Positions 6,877 to 15,711 of a stretch of 64,000 bases of DNA are shown piece after piece (position 1 is the first letter of the stretch; every line of letters begins with the position of its first letter). The stretch is from Bradyrhizobium genomosp. I (2014) (GTDB lineage: Bacteria; Pseudomonadota; Alphaproteobacteria; Rhizobiales; Xanthobacteraceae). Under the pieces are notes generated by a model. It was given only the letters and a program-made list of their open reading frames with translations, was not told the DNA's origin and searched no databases. The position numbers and the translations under genes are program-made. The DNA lies in the NCBI RefSeq assembly GCF_000261685.1, contig NZ_AJQE01000028.1, positions 1 through 64,000 on the forward strand, read 5' to 3'.

Positions 6877-8838
6877 ATGCGGACTCAAACGACCAACTAT
6901 GTCGCACGGCTGTTCGCCGGCGATCTGTCGGCCTTTGGCGGTCCCGCAACCGACGAGGCCGTGGCCGGGCATATCCGGGCCGAACAGATGTCGCTCGTGC
7001 TCGGCTATTCGGTCGGCATCATGCTCGCCAACGCCTGCAACGCCATCGTTCTCGCCATCGCGCTGTGGCAGTCGCCGGCCAAGATCCCGGCCCTGATCTG
7101 GGCGGTCACAGTCGCCGGCGCCGCGATCGCTTTCGGGCTGAGATCGCGGGCGGTGCGCCGCATCACCAAGCCGCAATTCGTCTCGCGTCGCGCCATGCAC
7201 CGGCTGGTGCGCAACGCCTTCATCCTCGGCGCGGCCTGGGGCATCGTCCCGGTCGCCTTCTTCGCCGACGCCTCGACCGGCGGCCAGCTCGTCATCACCT
7301 GCCTGTGCTCGGGCATGCTGGCCGGCGGCGCGCTGGCCTTCGCCACCATCCCGATCGCGGCCATCGCCTTCACGGCCCCGATCTTCGTCGGTATCGCCAT
7401 CTGCCTCGGCAGGAACGGCGATCTGGCCTTTCTCCTGATCGCCTTTCTCGTCGTGGTCTACGGCAGCGTCCTGCTGCGAGGCGTGTTCGTCAATTCGTTC
7501 TCGTTCGCGCGGCGCGTGATGCGGCAGATCGAGGCCGAACGCACGGTGCGGCTGGATCCCCTGACCCATCTGCCCAACCGCGTCGCCTTCAACGAAACGC
7601 TCGACGCCGCCTTGAGGCGTCTCGCCTTGTCCGGCGAGGAGTTCGCGGTGCTCTTGCTCGATCTCGACCGCTTCAAGGAGGTCAACGACAAGTTCGGCCA
7701 TCCCGCGGGGGACGAATTCCTGGTCCAGGTCGCGAACCGTCTGCAACGCTGCACGCGTGCGGCCGAGCACGTCGCGCGCATCGGCGGCGACGAGTTCGCG
7801 CTGGTCATGGCCAACCTGGCGCGGCCGGAGGATGCGCTCGAAATCGCCGAACGCTTCGTCGCGGCGTTCACCGAACCGTTCCCGCTCGAGGGCCGCCAGA
7901 TCGTCGGCGCGACCAGCGTCGGCATCGTGCTCGCCCCTCGCGACGGCAACACCGCCCTCGACATCATGAAGAACGCCGACGCGGCGCTCTACCGTGCCAA
8001 GAAGGCGGGGCCGGGCTCGGTGTGCTTCTTCGAGGCCAGCGACGACAAGGTGTCGCGCGACCGCAAGGCGCTGCAATCGGACCTCGCGGGTGCGATCGCC
8101 AGAGACGAGCTATTCCTGGTGTTCCAGCCGTTCCTCGATCTCGGCGACAACCGCATCACCGGCTTCGAAGCGCTATTGCGCTGGCAGCATCCTTCGCGCG
8201 GACTGGTGCCGCCGAGTGAATTCATACCAATCGCGGAGGAGACCGGGCTGATCCACGAGATCGGCGAATGGGTCATCCGCCGCGCCTGTGCGACCGTGGC
8301 GCAATGGCCGGAGGAGATCCGGGTCGCCGTGAATTTCTCCGCGGCGCAGTTTCACAACACAGGCATCCTCCAGACCATCGTGCAGGCGCTCGCCGACGCC
8401 AGGATCGCCCCGCACCGGCTCGAGATCGAGATCACGGAATCGATGCTGCTGTCGAAATACGGCTCGGCCGCGACCGTCCTGAACGCGCTGCTGGAGCTCG
8501 GCGTCACCGTGGCGCTCGACGATTTCGGCACCGGCTTCTCGTCGCTGACTTACCTGCGCAAGCTGCCGTTCAGCCGCATCAAGATCGACCAGTCCTTCAT
8601 CCGCGACATGCTGGTGCAGCCGGACTGCGCCGCGATCGTGAAGTCGGTGGTTTCGCTCGCGCGCGACCTCAACATCGGCGTTGTCGCCGAAGGCGTCGAG
8701 ACCGCCGACCAGATCGAATATCTGCGCCAGATCAGTTGCGACGAGGTGCAGGGCTATCTGATCAGCCGGCCGGTGTCGGTCGATGGCGTGCTGGCGCTGC
8801 TGGATACGAAGAAATATCGGGCGGTCTACGCGGCGTAG
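6877..8838 (+). CDS. Membrane-anchored GGDEF-EAL cyclic-di-GMP protein
   Basis: This protein synthesises and/or degrades cyclic di-GMP at the inner membrane. The 653 aa hold an N-terminal membrane region of several hydrophobic segments (residues about 40-210). A GGDEF domain with intact GGDEF at 303-307 follows, and then an EAL domain with E431-A-L, DDFGTGFSSL near residue 548 and EGVET, all of which suggest an active phosphodiesterase. The product-inhibition site before GGDEF reads RAAE instead of RxxD, so feedback may be altered. ATG 6877 is chosen, with GTG 6859 as an alternative. Cyclic di-GMP commonly controls exopolysaccharide, which makes the neighbouring loci interesting, but no direct link is visible. 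Confidence 0.94.
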   Translation: MRTQTTNYVARLFAGDLSAFGGPATDEAVAGHIRAEQMSLVLGYSVGIMLANACNAIVLAIALWQSPAKIPALIWAVTVAGAAIAFGLRSRAVRRITKPQFVSRRAMHRLVRNAFILGAAWGIVPVAFFADASTGGQLVITCLCSGMLAGGALAFATIPIAAIAFTAPIFVGIAICLGRNGDLAFLLIAFLVVVYGSVLLRGVFVNSFSFARRVMRQIEAERTVRLDPLTHLPNRVAFNETLDAALRRLALSGEEFAVLLLDLDRFKEVNDKFGHPAGDEFLVQVANRLQRCTRAAEHVARIGGDEFALVMANLARPEDALEIAERFVAAFTEPFPLEGRQIVGATSVGIVLAPRDGNTALDIMKNADAALYRAKKAGPGSVCFFEASDDKVSRDRKALQSDLAGAIARDELFLVFQPFLDLGDNRITGFEALLRWQHPSRGLVPPSEFIPIAEETGLIHEIGEWVIRRACATVAQWPEEIRVAVNFSAAQFHNTGILQTIVQALADARIAPHRLEIEITESMLLSKYGSAATVLNALLELGVTVALDDFGTGFSSLTYLRKLPFSRIKIDQSFIRDMLVQPDCAAIVKSVVSLARDLNIGVVAEGVETADQIEYLRQISCDEVQGYLISRPVSVDGVLALLDTKKYRAVYAA

Positions 8839-8870
8839 CTGCCAGTGTGGGATGATGACGCTTCCACAGC

Positions 8871-8952
8871 GTCATGGCCGGCTTGGCCCGGCCATCCACG
8901 CCTAACCTCACGGCGGAAGAACGTGGATGCCCGGGACAAGCCCGGGCATGAC
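8871..8952. repeat. Palindromic intergenic repeat
   Basis: The 30-bp arm at 8871-8900 (GTCATGGCCGGCTTGGCCCG and onward to CCACG) and its imperfect inverse at 8922-8952 flank about 20 bp, giving a long stem. It lies between the GGDEF-EAL gene and the convergent reductase gene. This is a recognisable dispersed element of bradyrhizobia and could act as a bidirectional terminator. Confidence 0.8.
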
Positions 8953-8966
8953 GACTTCTCCTGGTG

Positions 8967-9947
8967 TTAAACCGCGTCCGCCCGTAGCAACGTATCCACC
9001 GTGATGGTGCCCCGCGCGCGGGAGACGCAGGCGCAGATCTTCTGGTTGCTTTGCTTCTGGTGGTCGCTGAAGAAGACGTCGCGATGGTCGATTTCGCCGT
9101 CGACCGCGACCACGTCGATGGCGCAGAGGCCGCATTCGCCGCGCTTGCAGTCGAACATCACGTCATGACCGCCGGCGTTGAGCACGTCCAGCATCGAGCG
9201 CTCACGCGGGATTTCGAGCTCGACGTTCGAGTCCTTCAATCGCACGCGAAACGTTTCGGTCGGTAACCGGCCGCTGGAGCCGAAGGTCTCGTAGCGGAGA
9301 TCGGGGAGCGGATGGCCGGCGCCGATCCAGGCATGGCGCGCGGCATCGAGCATGCGCATCGGACCGCAGAACAGCGCCAGCGTTCCTTGCGGCAACGAGG
9401 CGAACAGCGCGTCGAGATCGAGCCGCTTGCCTTCGTCGCTCGCGTGGACGACGAGGCGGTCTCCAAGCATCGCGGCGAGGTCGTCGAGATAGGCGGCCTC
9501 GCGGCGCGAGCGCACCGCATAATGCAGCATGACATCCGGCGCCCGGCGCGCCAGCGCCTGCGCCGCGCCGAGGATCGGGGTGATGCCGATGCCGCCGGCG
9601 ATCAGGCAATAGTTCTTCCGCGTCCAGTCCACGGCGAGCAGCGCGGCGGGCCGGGTGATGTCGAGCCGCGCGCCCGGCCGCAAGGACCACATGTAGCGGG
9701 AGCCGCCGCGGGAATCCTCGGCGCGACGCACCGCAATTCTGAAGCCGTGCGAAGAGGCCTCGCCGACCAGCGAATAGGACCGCGTCTCCGGCTGACCGTC
9801 GATGGTCACGCTGACATTGATGTGGCTCCCGACCGGATAGGCCGTGACGTCGAACCGGTCCGGCTCGATCAGGAATTCGCGGATGCCGGGCGCAAGGTCG
9901 CGGGTCGAGACGAGCGTTGCAGGAATCCAGGTTTCGATGAAGCGCAT
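8967..9947 (-). CDS. Vanillate-demethylase-type oxidoreductase (FNR + 2Fe-2S reductase)
   Basis: The protein passes electrons from NAD(P)H through flavin and a plant-type 2Fe-2S cluster to a Rieske oxygenase. Of 326 aa, about 1-100 form the flavin domain (RSYSL), 100-225 the nucleotide domain (AGGIGITPIL), and the C-terminus the ferredoxin domain with C267-x4-C272-x2-C275-x29-C305. The ATG at 9947 with a GAGGG ribosome site is chosen over TTG 9962. The gene follows a GntR gene by 11 bp and is in one operon with the Rieske oxygenase at 10715-11764, its evident partner. Class and order match VanB or phthalate dioxygenase reductase. Confidence 0.93.
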   Translation of the reverse strand: MRFIETWIPATLVSTRDLAPGIREFLIEPDRFDVTAYPVGSHINVSVTIDGQPETRSYSLVGEASSHGFRIAVRRAEDSRGGSRYMWSLRPGARLDITRPAALLAVDWTRKNYCLIAGGIGITPILGAAQALARRAPDVMLHYAVRSRREAAYLDDLAAMLGDRLVVHASDEGKRLDLDALFASLPQGTLALFCGPMRMLDAARHAWIGAGHPLPDLRYETFGSSGRLPTETFRVRLKDSNVELEIPRERSMLDVLNAGGHDVMFDCKRGECGLCAIDVVAVDGEIDHRDVFFSDHQKQSNQKICACVSRARGTITVDTLLRADAV

Positions 9948-9958
9948 GGCGACAGCCC

Positions 9959-10711
9959 TCAATCGGTTGCGGTCTTGATCAGCGCGAGCGCCGGCAGCAG
10001 ATCGAGATGGGTCCGGTTGCGCAGCGCGAGCCGCAGGTTTCGCACCGCGAGCCGTGCATGCTCGCGCATGACGGCCTCGGCGCGCGCGCCTTCGCGGTTC
10101 TCGATGGCGTCGATCACGACGCGATGGTGCTCCTGCGCGATGATCAGGATCTGCTGCGCCTCCGGCAGCGCCGATTGTGCCATCACGAAACCGCTCGGGG
10201 ACGCAAATGGCAGCGCCGAGGCGCGGTCGATCTGGCGGATCAGCGGCGGGCTGCGCGACAGCTCCGTGAGCAGCGCATGGAAGCGCGCGTTCAGCGAGAC
10301 ATAGGACGAGAAGGCATCGATCGAGATCGGTACCTGGGCAAGCAATTCATCGATCGCAGCCAGGCATTCCTTCAGCGGCTCCAGCTCGCGGGCGGAGACA
10401 CCGCGCTCGGCGGCAAAGCGCGCAGCCAAACCTTCCAGCGTGCCGCGCAGCTCGATGGAGTCGGAAATGTCGCGCTCCGAAAACGCCTTCACCATGAAGC
10501 CGCCGGAGGGGATCGCCTCCAGCAGGCCCTCTTCCTCCAGCCGCACCAGCGCCATGCGCACCGGCGTGCGCGAGGCGCCGGTGGTCTCCACCGCCTGGAG
10601 CTCGGAGATGCGCTCGCCGGGGCGCAAGGTGCCGGACAGGATCTGGTCGCGCAGCGCGAGCTGCGCCTTCACGGTCTGCGAGACGGAGCGGTCGGCCTCA
10701 CGTTCGGCCAT
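9959..10711 (-). CDS. GntR/FadR-family regulator (FCD domain)
   Basis: The 250 aa protein has an N-terminal winged helix (residues about 12-75, LRDQILSGTLRPGERISELQ and TPVRMALVRLEEEGLL). An FCD ligand-binding domain follows with acidic and histidine metal-site residues (RFHALL, EHHRVVIDAI). It sits between the oxygenase and reductase genes of one operon, 3 bp after the oxygenase stop, so it is made with the enzymes. It probably acts on the GTATACA-type palindromes at 11797 and 11864 upstream of the operon. The inducer is likely the aromatic substrate. Confidence 0.93.
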   Translation of the reverse strand: MAEREADRSVSQTVKAQLALRDQILSGTLRPGERISELQAVETTGASRTPVRMALVRLEEEGLLEAIPSGGFMVKAFSERDISDSIELRGTLEGLAARFAAERGVSARELEPLKECLAAIDELLAQVPISIDAFSSYVSLNARFHALLTELSRSPPLIRQIDRASALPFASPSGFVMAQSALPEAQQILIIAQEHHRVVIDAIENREGARAEAVMREHARLAVRNLRLALRNRTHLDLLPALALIKTATD

Positions 10712-10714
10712 ATT

Positions 10715-11764
10715 CTACTCCGCCGCCTGAAGGTGCTGTGGCCCGTTTTCCCTGGCCACCATCCTGTCGATCAGCTTGCGCGACCACATCGCGCCGGCGT
10801 CGATGTTGAGGTTGTAGAAGATGCGGCCCGGGTTCTCGTCCATAGCGCGCTGCTGCGCTTCCAGGATCAGCTCGTCCTCACGGAAGATGCCGGAGACACC
10901 CTCACGGATCTCGGTGGTGATGCGCTGCTCGCCCAGGCGATAGTTGCGCACGAAGGCCCAGAAATAATGGCAGGTCTTCTCGGTCTCGGGCGTGATGGTG
11001 TTGAGCACGAAGCCGTTGACGCCCTGCGAGCGATCGCCTTCCGGCGCGCCGGTGCCTGTCGGCGCGACGCCGACGTCGATCGCGATGGTGCACGGTGCCT
11101 CGAACCGGATGATCTGCCAGCGGTCGACGAGACCCGGTTTGCCGAGCTGCCTGGCCCAGAACGGCGGCGGCTCGATGTTCCGCATCCAGCGCGTCACCGT
11201 CACCGTCTTCTCGCCATGGGTGACGTCGAACGGCGATTCGGCGACCGCGTCATTGCCGATCGAAGAGCCGTGCACGAAGGTCTCGTGGGTGAGATCCATG
11301 AGATTGTCGAGCACGAGGCGGTAGTCGCAATTGACGCGGATGGTCTTGCCGTCGCCGGCCCAGGCCGGATCGTGATTCCAGTGCAGGTCCGGAACCAGCG
11401 CGGGATCGGCCAGCGCGGGATCGCCCATCCAGAGCCAGATGTAGCGGTGGCGCTCGACCACGGGATAGGCGCGCACGCAGGCCGACGGGTTGATGGTCTC
11501 CTGCGAGGGCATGAAGGTGCAGCGGCCCTGCGCGTTGTATTTCAGGCCGTGATAGCCGCAGACGACGGTGTCGCCTTCGAGCCGGCCCTTGGACAGCGGC
11601 ACCAGGCGGTGCCAGCAGGCATCCTCCAACGCGGCCACCGCGCCGTCGGCCTTGCGGTACATCACGACATGCTTGCCGCAGATCGTCCGCGGCAGCAGCG
11701 CCGGCTTCACCTCGGCATCCCACGCCGCGGCGTACCAGGCGTTCATGGGGAAGGGCTTTGTCAT
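10715..11764 (-). CDS. Rieske non-haem iron oxygenase, vanillate O-demethylase type
   Basis: The oxygenase demethylates or hydroxylates an aromatic acid using electrons from the reductase downstream. The Rieske 2Fe-2S site is C50-x-H52 and C69-x2-H72 (CWH and CGYH). The mononuclear iron site is in the LMDLTHETFVHGSS segment, with a further acidic ligand expected downstream. The length of 349 aa is right for VanA. The ATG at 11764 (MTKPFPMNAWYAAAW) is preferred to an upstream in-frame start at 11779. Vanillate is the best-known substrate of this class, but dicamba-like or other methoxylated aromatics are possible. Confidence 0.92.
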   Translation of the reverse strand: MTKPFPMNAWYAAAWDAEVKPALLPRTICGKHVVMYRKADGAVAALEDACWHRLVPLSKGRLEGDTVVCGYHGLKYNAQGRCTFMPSQETINPSACVRAYPVVERHRYIWLWMGDPALADPALVPDLHWNHDPAWAGDGKTIRVNCDYRLVLDNLMDLTHETFVHGSSIGNDAVAESPFDVTHGEKTVTVTRWMRNIEPPPFWARQLGKPGLVDRWQIIRFEAPCTIAIDVGVAPTGTGAPEGDRSQGVNGFVLNTITPETEKTCHYFWAFVRNYRLGEQRITTEIREGVSGIFREDELILEAQQRAMDENPGRIFYNLNIDAGAMWSRKLIDRMVARENGPQHLQAAE

Positions 11765-11796
11765 TGGTCTCACTCCCACGGCTTATGAATACGTTT

Positions 11797-11879
11797 TGTA
11801 TACAGTAACCGAGGGATGGAATCGTTCAAGGCCGAATTTTGAATATTATATTACCTCTATCATTGTGTATGTATACACA
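11797..11879. promoter_or_regulatory. Paired GntR-type operators upstream of the Rieske operon
   Basis: TGTATACA (11797-11804) is a perfect palindrome 33 bp before the oxygenase start. TGTGTATGTATACACA (11864-11879) has 7-bp arms TGTGTAT / ATACACA. Both share GTATACA and lie in an AT-rich stretch. FCD-type GntR proteins bind short palindromes of this kind, and the operon encodes one. Confidence 0.55.
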
Positions 11880-11929
11880 TTCTCAGATTTTTGTCTTTCG
11901 GCCCCTGGAGGAAAACGCGGATGTGTGCG

Positions 11930-12094
11930 CTCTTGCCCTCCCCTGGAGGGGGAGGGTCGCTGCGCATGAAGCGGAGCGAAATGCGTAGCGGGGTCGGATG
12001 ATCTCTCCACATAGGCGCTGCCCGAGAGGAGAGATCACCCCACCCCGCTCGCGCTGTGCGCGATCGACCCTCCCCCTCCAGGGGAGGGTAAGAG
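11930..12094. repeat. Inverted-repeat intergenic element, about 165 bp
   Basis: Arms of about 30 bp at 11930-11958 and 12065-12094 are near-perfect inverses, with the core CCTCCCCTGGAGGG. They flank a GC-rich centre that can also fold. The element is related in style, but not in sequence, to the one at 4286-4436. It lies between the oxygenase promoter and the 3' end of pgm. Confidence 0.75.
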
Positions 12095-12108
12095 AGGCCG
12101 CGTCTGGC

Positions 12109-13755
12109 TTACGCCCCGAACACCTTCGCCAGCCCGACCTTGGCTTCTTCCTGAATCCGCGTCAGGTGCTCGGTGCTGCGGAAACTCTCGGCGTAGATCT
12201 TGTAGACGTCCTCCGTCCCCGACGGCCTGGCGGCAAACCAGCCGAAATCGGTCTCGACCTTAATGCCGCCGAAGGGCTGGCCGTTGCCGGGCGCCTTGCT
12301 CAGCGTCGCGCGAACCGGATCGCCGGCGAGCTCCTTCAGGCCGAGTTGCTCCGGCGTGACGGACTTCAGGATGTTCTTCTGCGGCCCTGTCGCGGCAACG
12401 TCGATCCGCGCGTAATGGGGCATGCCGAACTCGGCGGTGAGATCGCCGAAGAGCTGGCTGGGATCCCGGCCGGTCTTCGCCGTGATCTCGGCAGCGAGCA
12501 GGCCGAGGATGATGCCGTCCTTGTCGGTGGTCCACACCGTACCGTCGCGGCGCAGGAACGAGGCCCCTGCACTCTCCTCGCCGCCGAAGCCGAAGCCGCC
12601 GGTGAGGAGCCCGTCGACGAACCATTTGAACCCGACCGGCGTCTCCACCAGCTTGCGCCCGAGCTTTTTCGCGACGCGATCGATGATCGAGCTCGACACC
12701 ACGGTCTTGCCGATCGCGGCATCCTTGCCCCAGTGCGGGCGGTGCGCGAACAGATAGGAAATCGCGGTCGCCAGATAATGGTTCGGATTCACCAGGCCGC
12801 CGGTGCGCGTCACGATGCCGTGGCGATCGGCATCGGTGTCGTTGGCAAACGCGATGTCGAAGCGATCGCGCATCCCGATCAGGCTCGCCATCGCGTAGGG
12901 CGAGGAGCAGTCCATGCGGATCTTGCCGTCCCAGTCCACCGTCATGAAGCGGAAGGTCGGGTCGATCGCCTCGTTCACCACCGTCGCCTTCAGGCCGTAG
13001 CGCTCGATGATCGGATGCCAGTAATGCACGGCGGCGCCGCCGAGGGGATCGATGCCGATGGTGACGCCGGCGGATTTGACGAGGTCGAGATCGACGACAT
13101 TGCGGAGGTCGGCGACGTAGGGCGTGATGAAGTCGTAGGCACGGACGTTCGACGACTTGCGCGCCCTGGCGTAGTCGATCCGCTTCACGCCCTCGAGGCC
13201 GTCGGCCAGGTACGCGTTGGCGCGCTTCTCGACGACACCGGTCACATCAGTGTCAGCGGGGCCGCCATGCGGCGGATTGTATTTGTAGCCGCCGTCCTCC
13301 GGCGGATTGTGCGAGGGCGTAATGACGACGCCGTCGGCGAGGCCGCCAGTGCGGCCCTTGTTGTAGGTCAGGATGGCATGCGAGATGACAGGCGTCGGCG
13401 TGTAGCCGCCGTCCTTGTCGATCATGATGTCGACGCCGTTGGCGGCGAATACCTCGACGGCGCTGACGAGCGCCGGCTCGGCCAGCGCGTGGGTGTCGAT
13501 GCCGATGAAGAGCGGACCTGTCAGCCCCTTTTCTCTTCTGTAGTCGCAGATGGCCTGCGTGGTCGCGAGGATGTGGCCTTCGTTGAACGTGTTCCTGAAC
13601 GAAGAGCCGCGATGGCCCGACGTGCCGAACGCCACGCGCTGCGCCGGATCCGATGCATCCGGCTTGCCAGCGAAATATTCCGTCACCAGCCGCGGAATAT
13701 TGGTGAGCGCGTCCGGCGAGGCCTGCTTGCCCGCCGCGGGATGAACATCAGCCAC
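12109..13755 (-). CDS. pgm: Phosphoglucomutase (alpha-D-glucose phosphate-specific)
   Basis: Pgm interconverts glucose-6-phosphate and glucose-1-phosphate, the precursor of UDP-glucose and of glycogen. The 548 aa include the catalytic phosphoserine Ser148 in [11 protein letters not shown], a metal-binding loop with Asp306, Asp308 and Asp310 (NDTDADRHG), and [14 protein letters not shown] for sugar binding. The C-terminal phosphate-binding loop is ARPSGTED. The length matches E. coli Pgm. It is cytoplasmic. Its position 3 kb before a large exopolysaccharide locus suggests it feeds sugar nucleotide synthesis. Confidence 0.96.
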   Translation of the reverse strand: MADVHPAAGKQASPDALTNIPRLVTEYFAGKPDASDPAQRVAFGTSGHRGSSFRNTFNEGHILATTQAICDYRREKGLTGPLFIGIDTHALAEPALVSAVEVFAANGVDIMIDKDGGYTPTPVISHAILTYNKGRTGGLADGVVITPSHNPPEDGGYKYNPPHGGPADTDVTGVVEKRANAYLADGLEGVKRIDYARARKSSNVRAYDFITPYVADLRNVVDLDLVKSAGVTIGIDPLGGAAVHYWHPIIERYGLKATVVNEAIDPTFRFMTVDWDGKIRMDCSSPYAMASLIGMRDRFDIAFANDTDADRHGIVTRTGGLVNPNHYLATAISYLFAHRPHWGKDAAIGKTVVSSSIIDRVAKKLGRKLVETPVGFKWFVDGLLTGGFGFGGEESAGASFLRRDGTVWTTDKDGIILGLLAAEITAKTGRDPSQLFGDLTAEFGMPHYARIDVAATGPQKNILKSVTPEQLGLKELAGDPVRATLSKAPGNGQPFGGIKVETDFGWFAARPSGTEDVYKIYAESFRSTEHLTRIQEEAKVGLAKVFGA

Positions 13756-13959
13756 TGAAATACCCTCGTCCTGCCGTCACAATAGCGGGACACCATAGCA
13801 TCGGCCGCGCCACCGCCAAGGGCACAACACGCGCGAAGGGGAAGGCGTTCCTTTGGCGTAACGGTGGCGGATATCCCGCCACCGATCAGAGCGCCCGCGC
13901 GCGACAATAACCTCGCGCCGGAGGTCGGTTTGTTAACCCCGGAGCTCTATGACAAACTC

Positions 13960-14754
13960 ATGCTGTGGGATCGGGCACGCTTCAATCCGGGCGCGACGTG
14001 GAGACACGTGGCGGTCGCGCTGCTGTTGTCGGCCCCGATCGGCGCACATGCCAGCGACGGCGATATCGACGGGCCGCACACCACGTCGACGATCTCCAAC
14101 GCCGGGACCGAGCTCGGCGCCGGCGAAACGCCGTCATCCCGGGCCATGATCCGGAAGATCATCGAGAGAGAGACCGCAAACACCAATCTGCCGGCCGATA
14201 TCGCCGAAGCGGTCGTCTTCGTCGAAAGCGGCTATAACCCGGCGGCCATCGGCAGCGTTGGCGAGATCGGCCTGATGCAGGTGCGGCCCGAGACGGCGGC
14301 GATGCTGGGTTTCCGCGGAAACAACGCGGAACTCGCAGAGCCTGATATCAATATCCATTACGGGGTGCTTTACCTCAGCCGGGCCTGGCGTCTGGCGGGC
14401 GGGGACCTCTGCCGCGCCCTGATGAAGTATCGGGCAGGTCACGGCGAAGACACGATGACCGCGCGGTCGCAGGTCTATTGCAACCGAGCCCGCAACCGTC
14501 TCCTCGCCATGAACGCGATGCCGGCAGGGACCGAAGCTGCGGCCGCTCCGGATCCGGCGCCCCCGGTCGCTGCAGTGGCCGCGGTAAAACCGGCGAGCCG
14601 GCCGAAGATGCCGGTACAGCCCAAAGCGGTCTATGCCCGCTACCGTCAAGGCACTGCAGCCGCCAGCCGCGCCTATTGGGCCGCACACGAGGCCCGGATC
14701 AGCCAAATCAAGGCGCGCATCGAAGCCAGATGGAAGCGCGTCGCATCGCGTTGA
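13960..14754 (+). CDS. Lytic transglycosylase, SLT domain
   Basis: The enzyme cleaves peptidoglycan between MurNAc and GlcNAc. From ATG 13960 the N-terminus MLWDRARFNPGATWRHVAVA leads into a hydrophobic stretch ending SAPIGAHA, a likely Sec signal. The alternative GTG start at 13864 would put 32 polar residues before it. The SLT domain covers residues about 60-180, with catalytic Glu89 in VESGYNP, GLMQVRPETA and LMKYRAGHG. A Pro/Ala-rich linker and a basic C-terminus follow. A periplasmic role in wall remodelling is likely. It is divergent from pgm. Confidence 0.85.
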   Translation: MLWDRARFNPGATWRHVAVALLLSAPIGAHASDGDIDGPHTTSTISNAGTELGAGETPSSRAMIRKIIERETANTNLPADIAEAVVFVESGYNPAAIGSVGEIGLMQVRPETAAMLGFRGNNAELAEPDINIHYGVLYLSRAWRLAGGDLCRALMKYRAGHGEDTMTARSQVYCNRARNRLLAMNAMPAGTEAAAAPDPAPPVAAVAAVKPASRPKMPVQPKAVYARYRQGTAAASRAYWAAHEARISQIKARIEARWKRVASR

Positions 14755-14830
14755 CGGCGAGCCGGCTTGCCCCGCCGCGAGCTCCGCATCTACTGTGTGT
14801 CGCAAAAATCTGCACCCTGGAGGTGGCGTC

Positions 14831-15679
14831 ATGGAGGTCATACTGCTCGGCACCGGCGGTCCGCGCCCGGACCCGCGCCGCATGGCGACGACCACGCTGA
14901 TCAGGCTCGGCGACGAGAACATCCTGTTCGACGCAGGCCGCGGCGTCGTGCTGCAGCTCAGCAAGGCGGGCGTGCCGCTCGGCGCCATCAACACGGTCTT
15001 TCTCACGCACCATCACTTCGACCACATCGGCGACCTCTACGACGTGATGCTGAATTCATGGATGCACGGGCGCAAGGACGAGCTGCGCATCTATGGACCG
15101 CCGGATACCGAGCGGCTCGTCAGCACGCTGATCACGCAGGTCTACGACAAGGACATCACGTGGCGGGACAAGGGCGAGCCCAGCTTCGGCGGCTGGAAGC
15201 CTGTGGTCGCAACGGACATCGTGGCGGGTCCCGTTCTCGACACCGGGCGCTGGAAGATCAGCGCCGAGCTGGTCTCGCATGGCGATGGCCTCGACGTGCC
15301 GCCGGCCTTTCTCGCGCGCTGGATGTGTCTCGGCTACCGCTTCGAAGCGGAGGGCAAGGTCATTGCAATTTCCGGCGACACCGTCCCCTGCCACGGGCTC
15401 GAGCGGCTGGCACAAGGAGCCGATCTGCTGGTCCAGTGCTGCTTCCTCGCCACGCCGGAGATCAACAACGAGCACCTCCGCCGCCTTGCGAAATACACGA
15501 TCGCCTGCGGCGACACCGTCGGCAAGGTCGCGGCCAAGGCCGGCGTCAAGATGCTCGCGCTGACCCACCACCGGCCGCGCACCGACGATGCCATGTTGAA
15601 CGCGCTGCTTGAGGATGTCCGAGGCGACTACTCAGGTCCGGTCGTGCTCGGCGAGGATCTCACGCGCATCGAGGTCTGA
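14831..15679 (+). CDS. Metallo-beta-lactamase-fold hydrolase (RNase Z / AtsA-like)
   Basis: The 282 aa protein begins MEVILLGTGGPRPDP with a GGAGG ribosome site 7 bp upstream, which decides this start within a longer open frame. The zinc motif THHHFDHIGD is intact, as are SGDT and the late histidine in LTHHRP. The usual HE pair after GADLL is replaced by QCCF, so one metal ligand or catalytic residue differs from tRNase Z. Relatives include arylsulfatases and uncharacterised esterases, so the substrate is open. It is convergent with the aldose epimerase gene. Confidence 0.85.
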   Translation: MEVILLGTGGPRPDPRRMATTTLIRLGDENILFDAGRGVVLQLSKAGVPLGAINTVFLTHHHFDHIGDLYDVMLNSWMHGRKDELRIYGPPDTERLVSTLITQVYDKDITWRDKGEPSFGGWKPVVATDIVAGPVLDTGRWKISAELVSHGDGLDVPPAFLARWMCLGYRFEAEGKVIAISGDTVPCHGLERLAQGADLLVQCCFLATPEINNEHLRRLAKYTIACGDTVGKVAAKAGVKMLALTHHRPRTDDAMLNALLEDVRGDYSGPVVLGEDLTRIEV

Positions 15680-15711
15680 GGCCCGTCGATCAGCTCGCCC
15701 TCCGGCCTCAG
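15676..15711. terminator. Bidirectional hairpin between convergent genes
   Basis: CTGAGGCC (15676-15683) and GGCCTCAG (15704-15711) form a perfect 8-bp stem with a 20-base loop. The stem spans the stop codons of both the hydrolase and the epimerase genes. A T-run is lacking, so termination efficiency is uncertain. Confidence 0.5.

Larger units (their letters stand above)
11765..12108. other. Promoter region of oxygenase operon plus repeat element
   Basis: The first 130 bp are AT-rich and hold two GTATACA-containing palindromes. The remaining 165 bp are an inverted-repeat element. No gene is seen. Confidence 0.55.

Noticed and set aside
10007..11788. 593-codon open frame on the plus strand
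   Set aside because: It lies antisense to the Rieske oxygenase and GntR genes, both with clear motifs.
11998..13758. 586-codon open frame on the plus strand
   Set aside because: It is antisense to phosphoglucomutase and has no recognisable domain.
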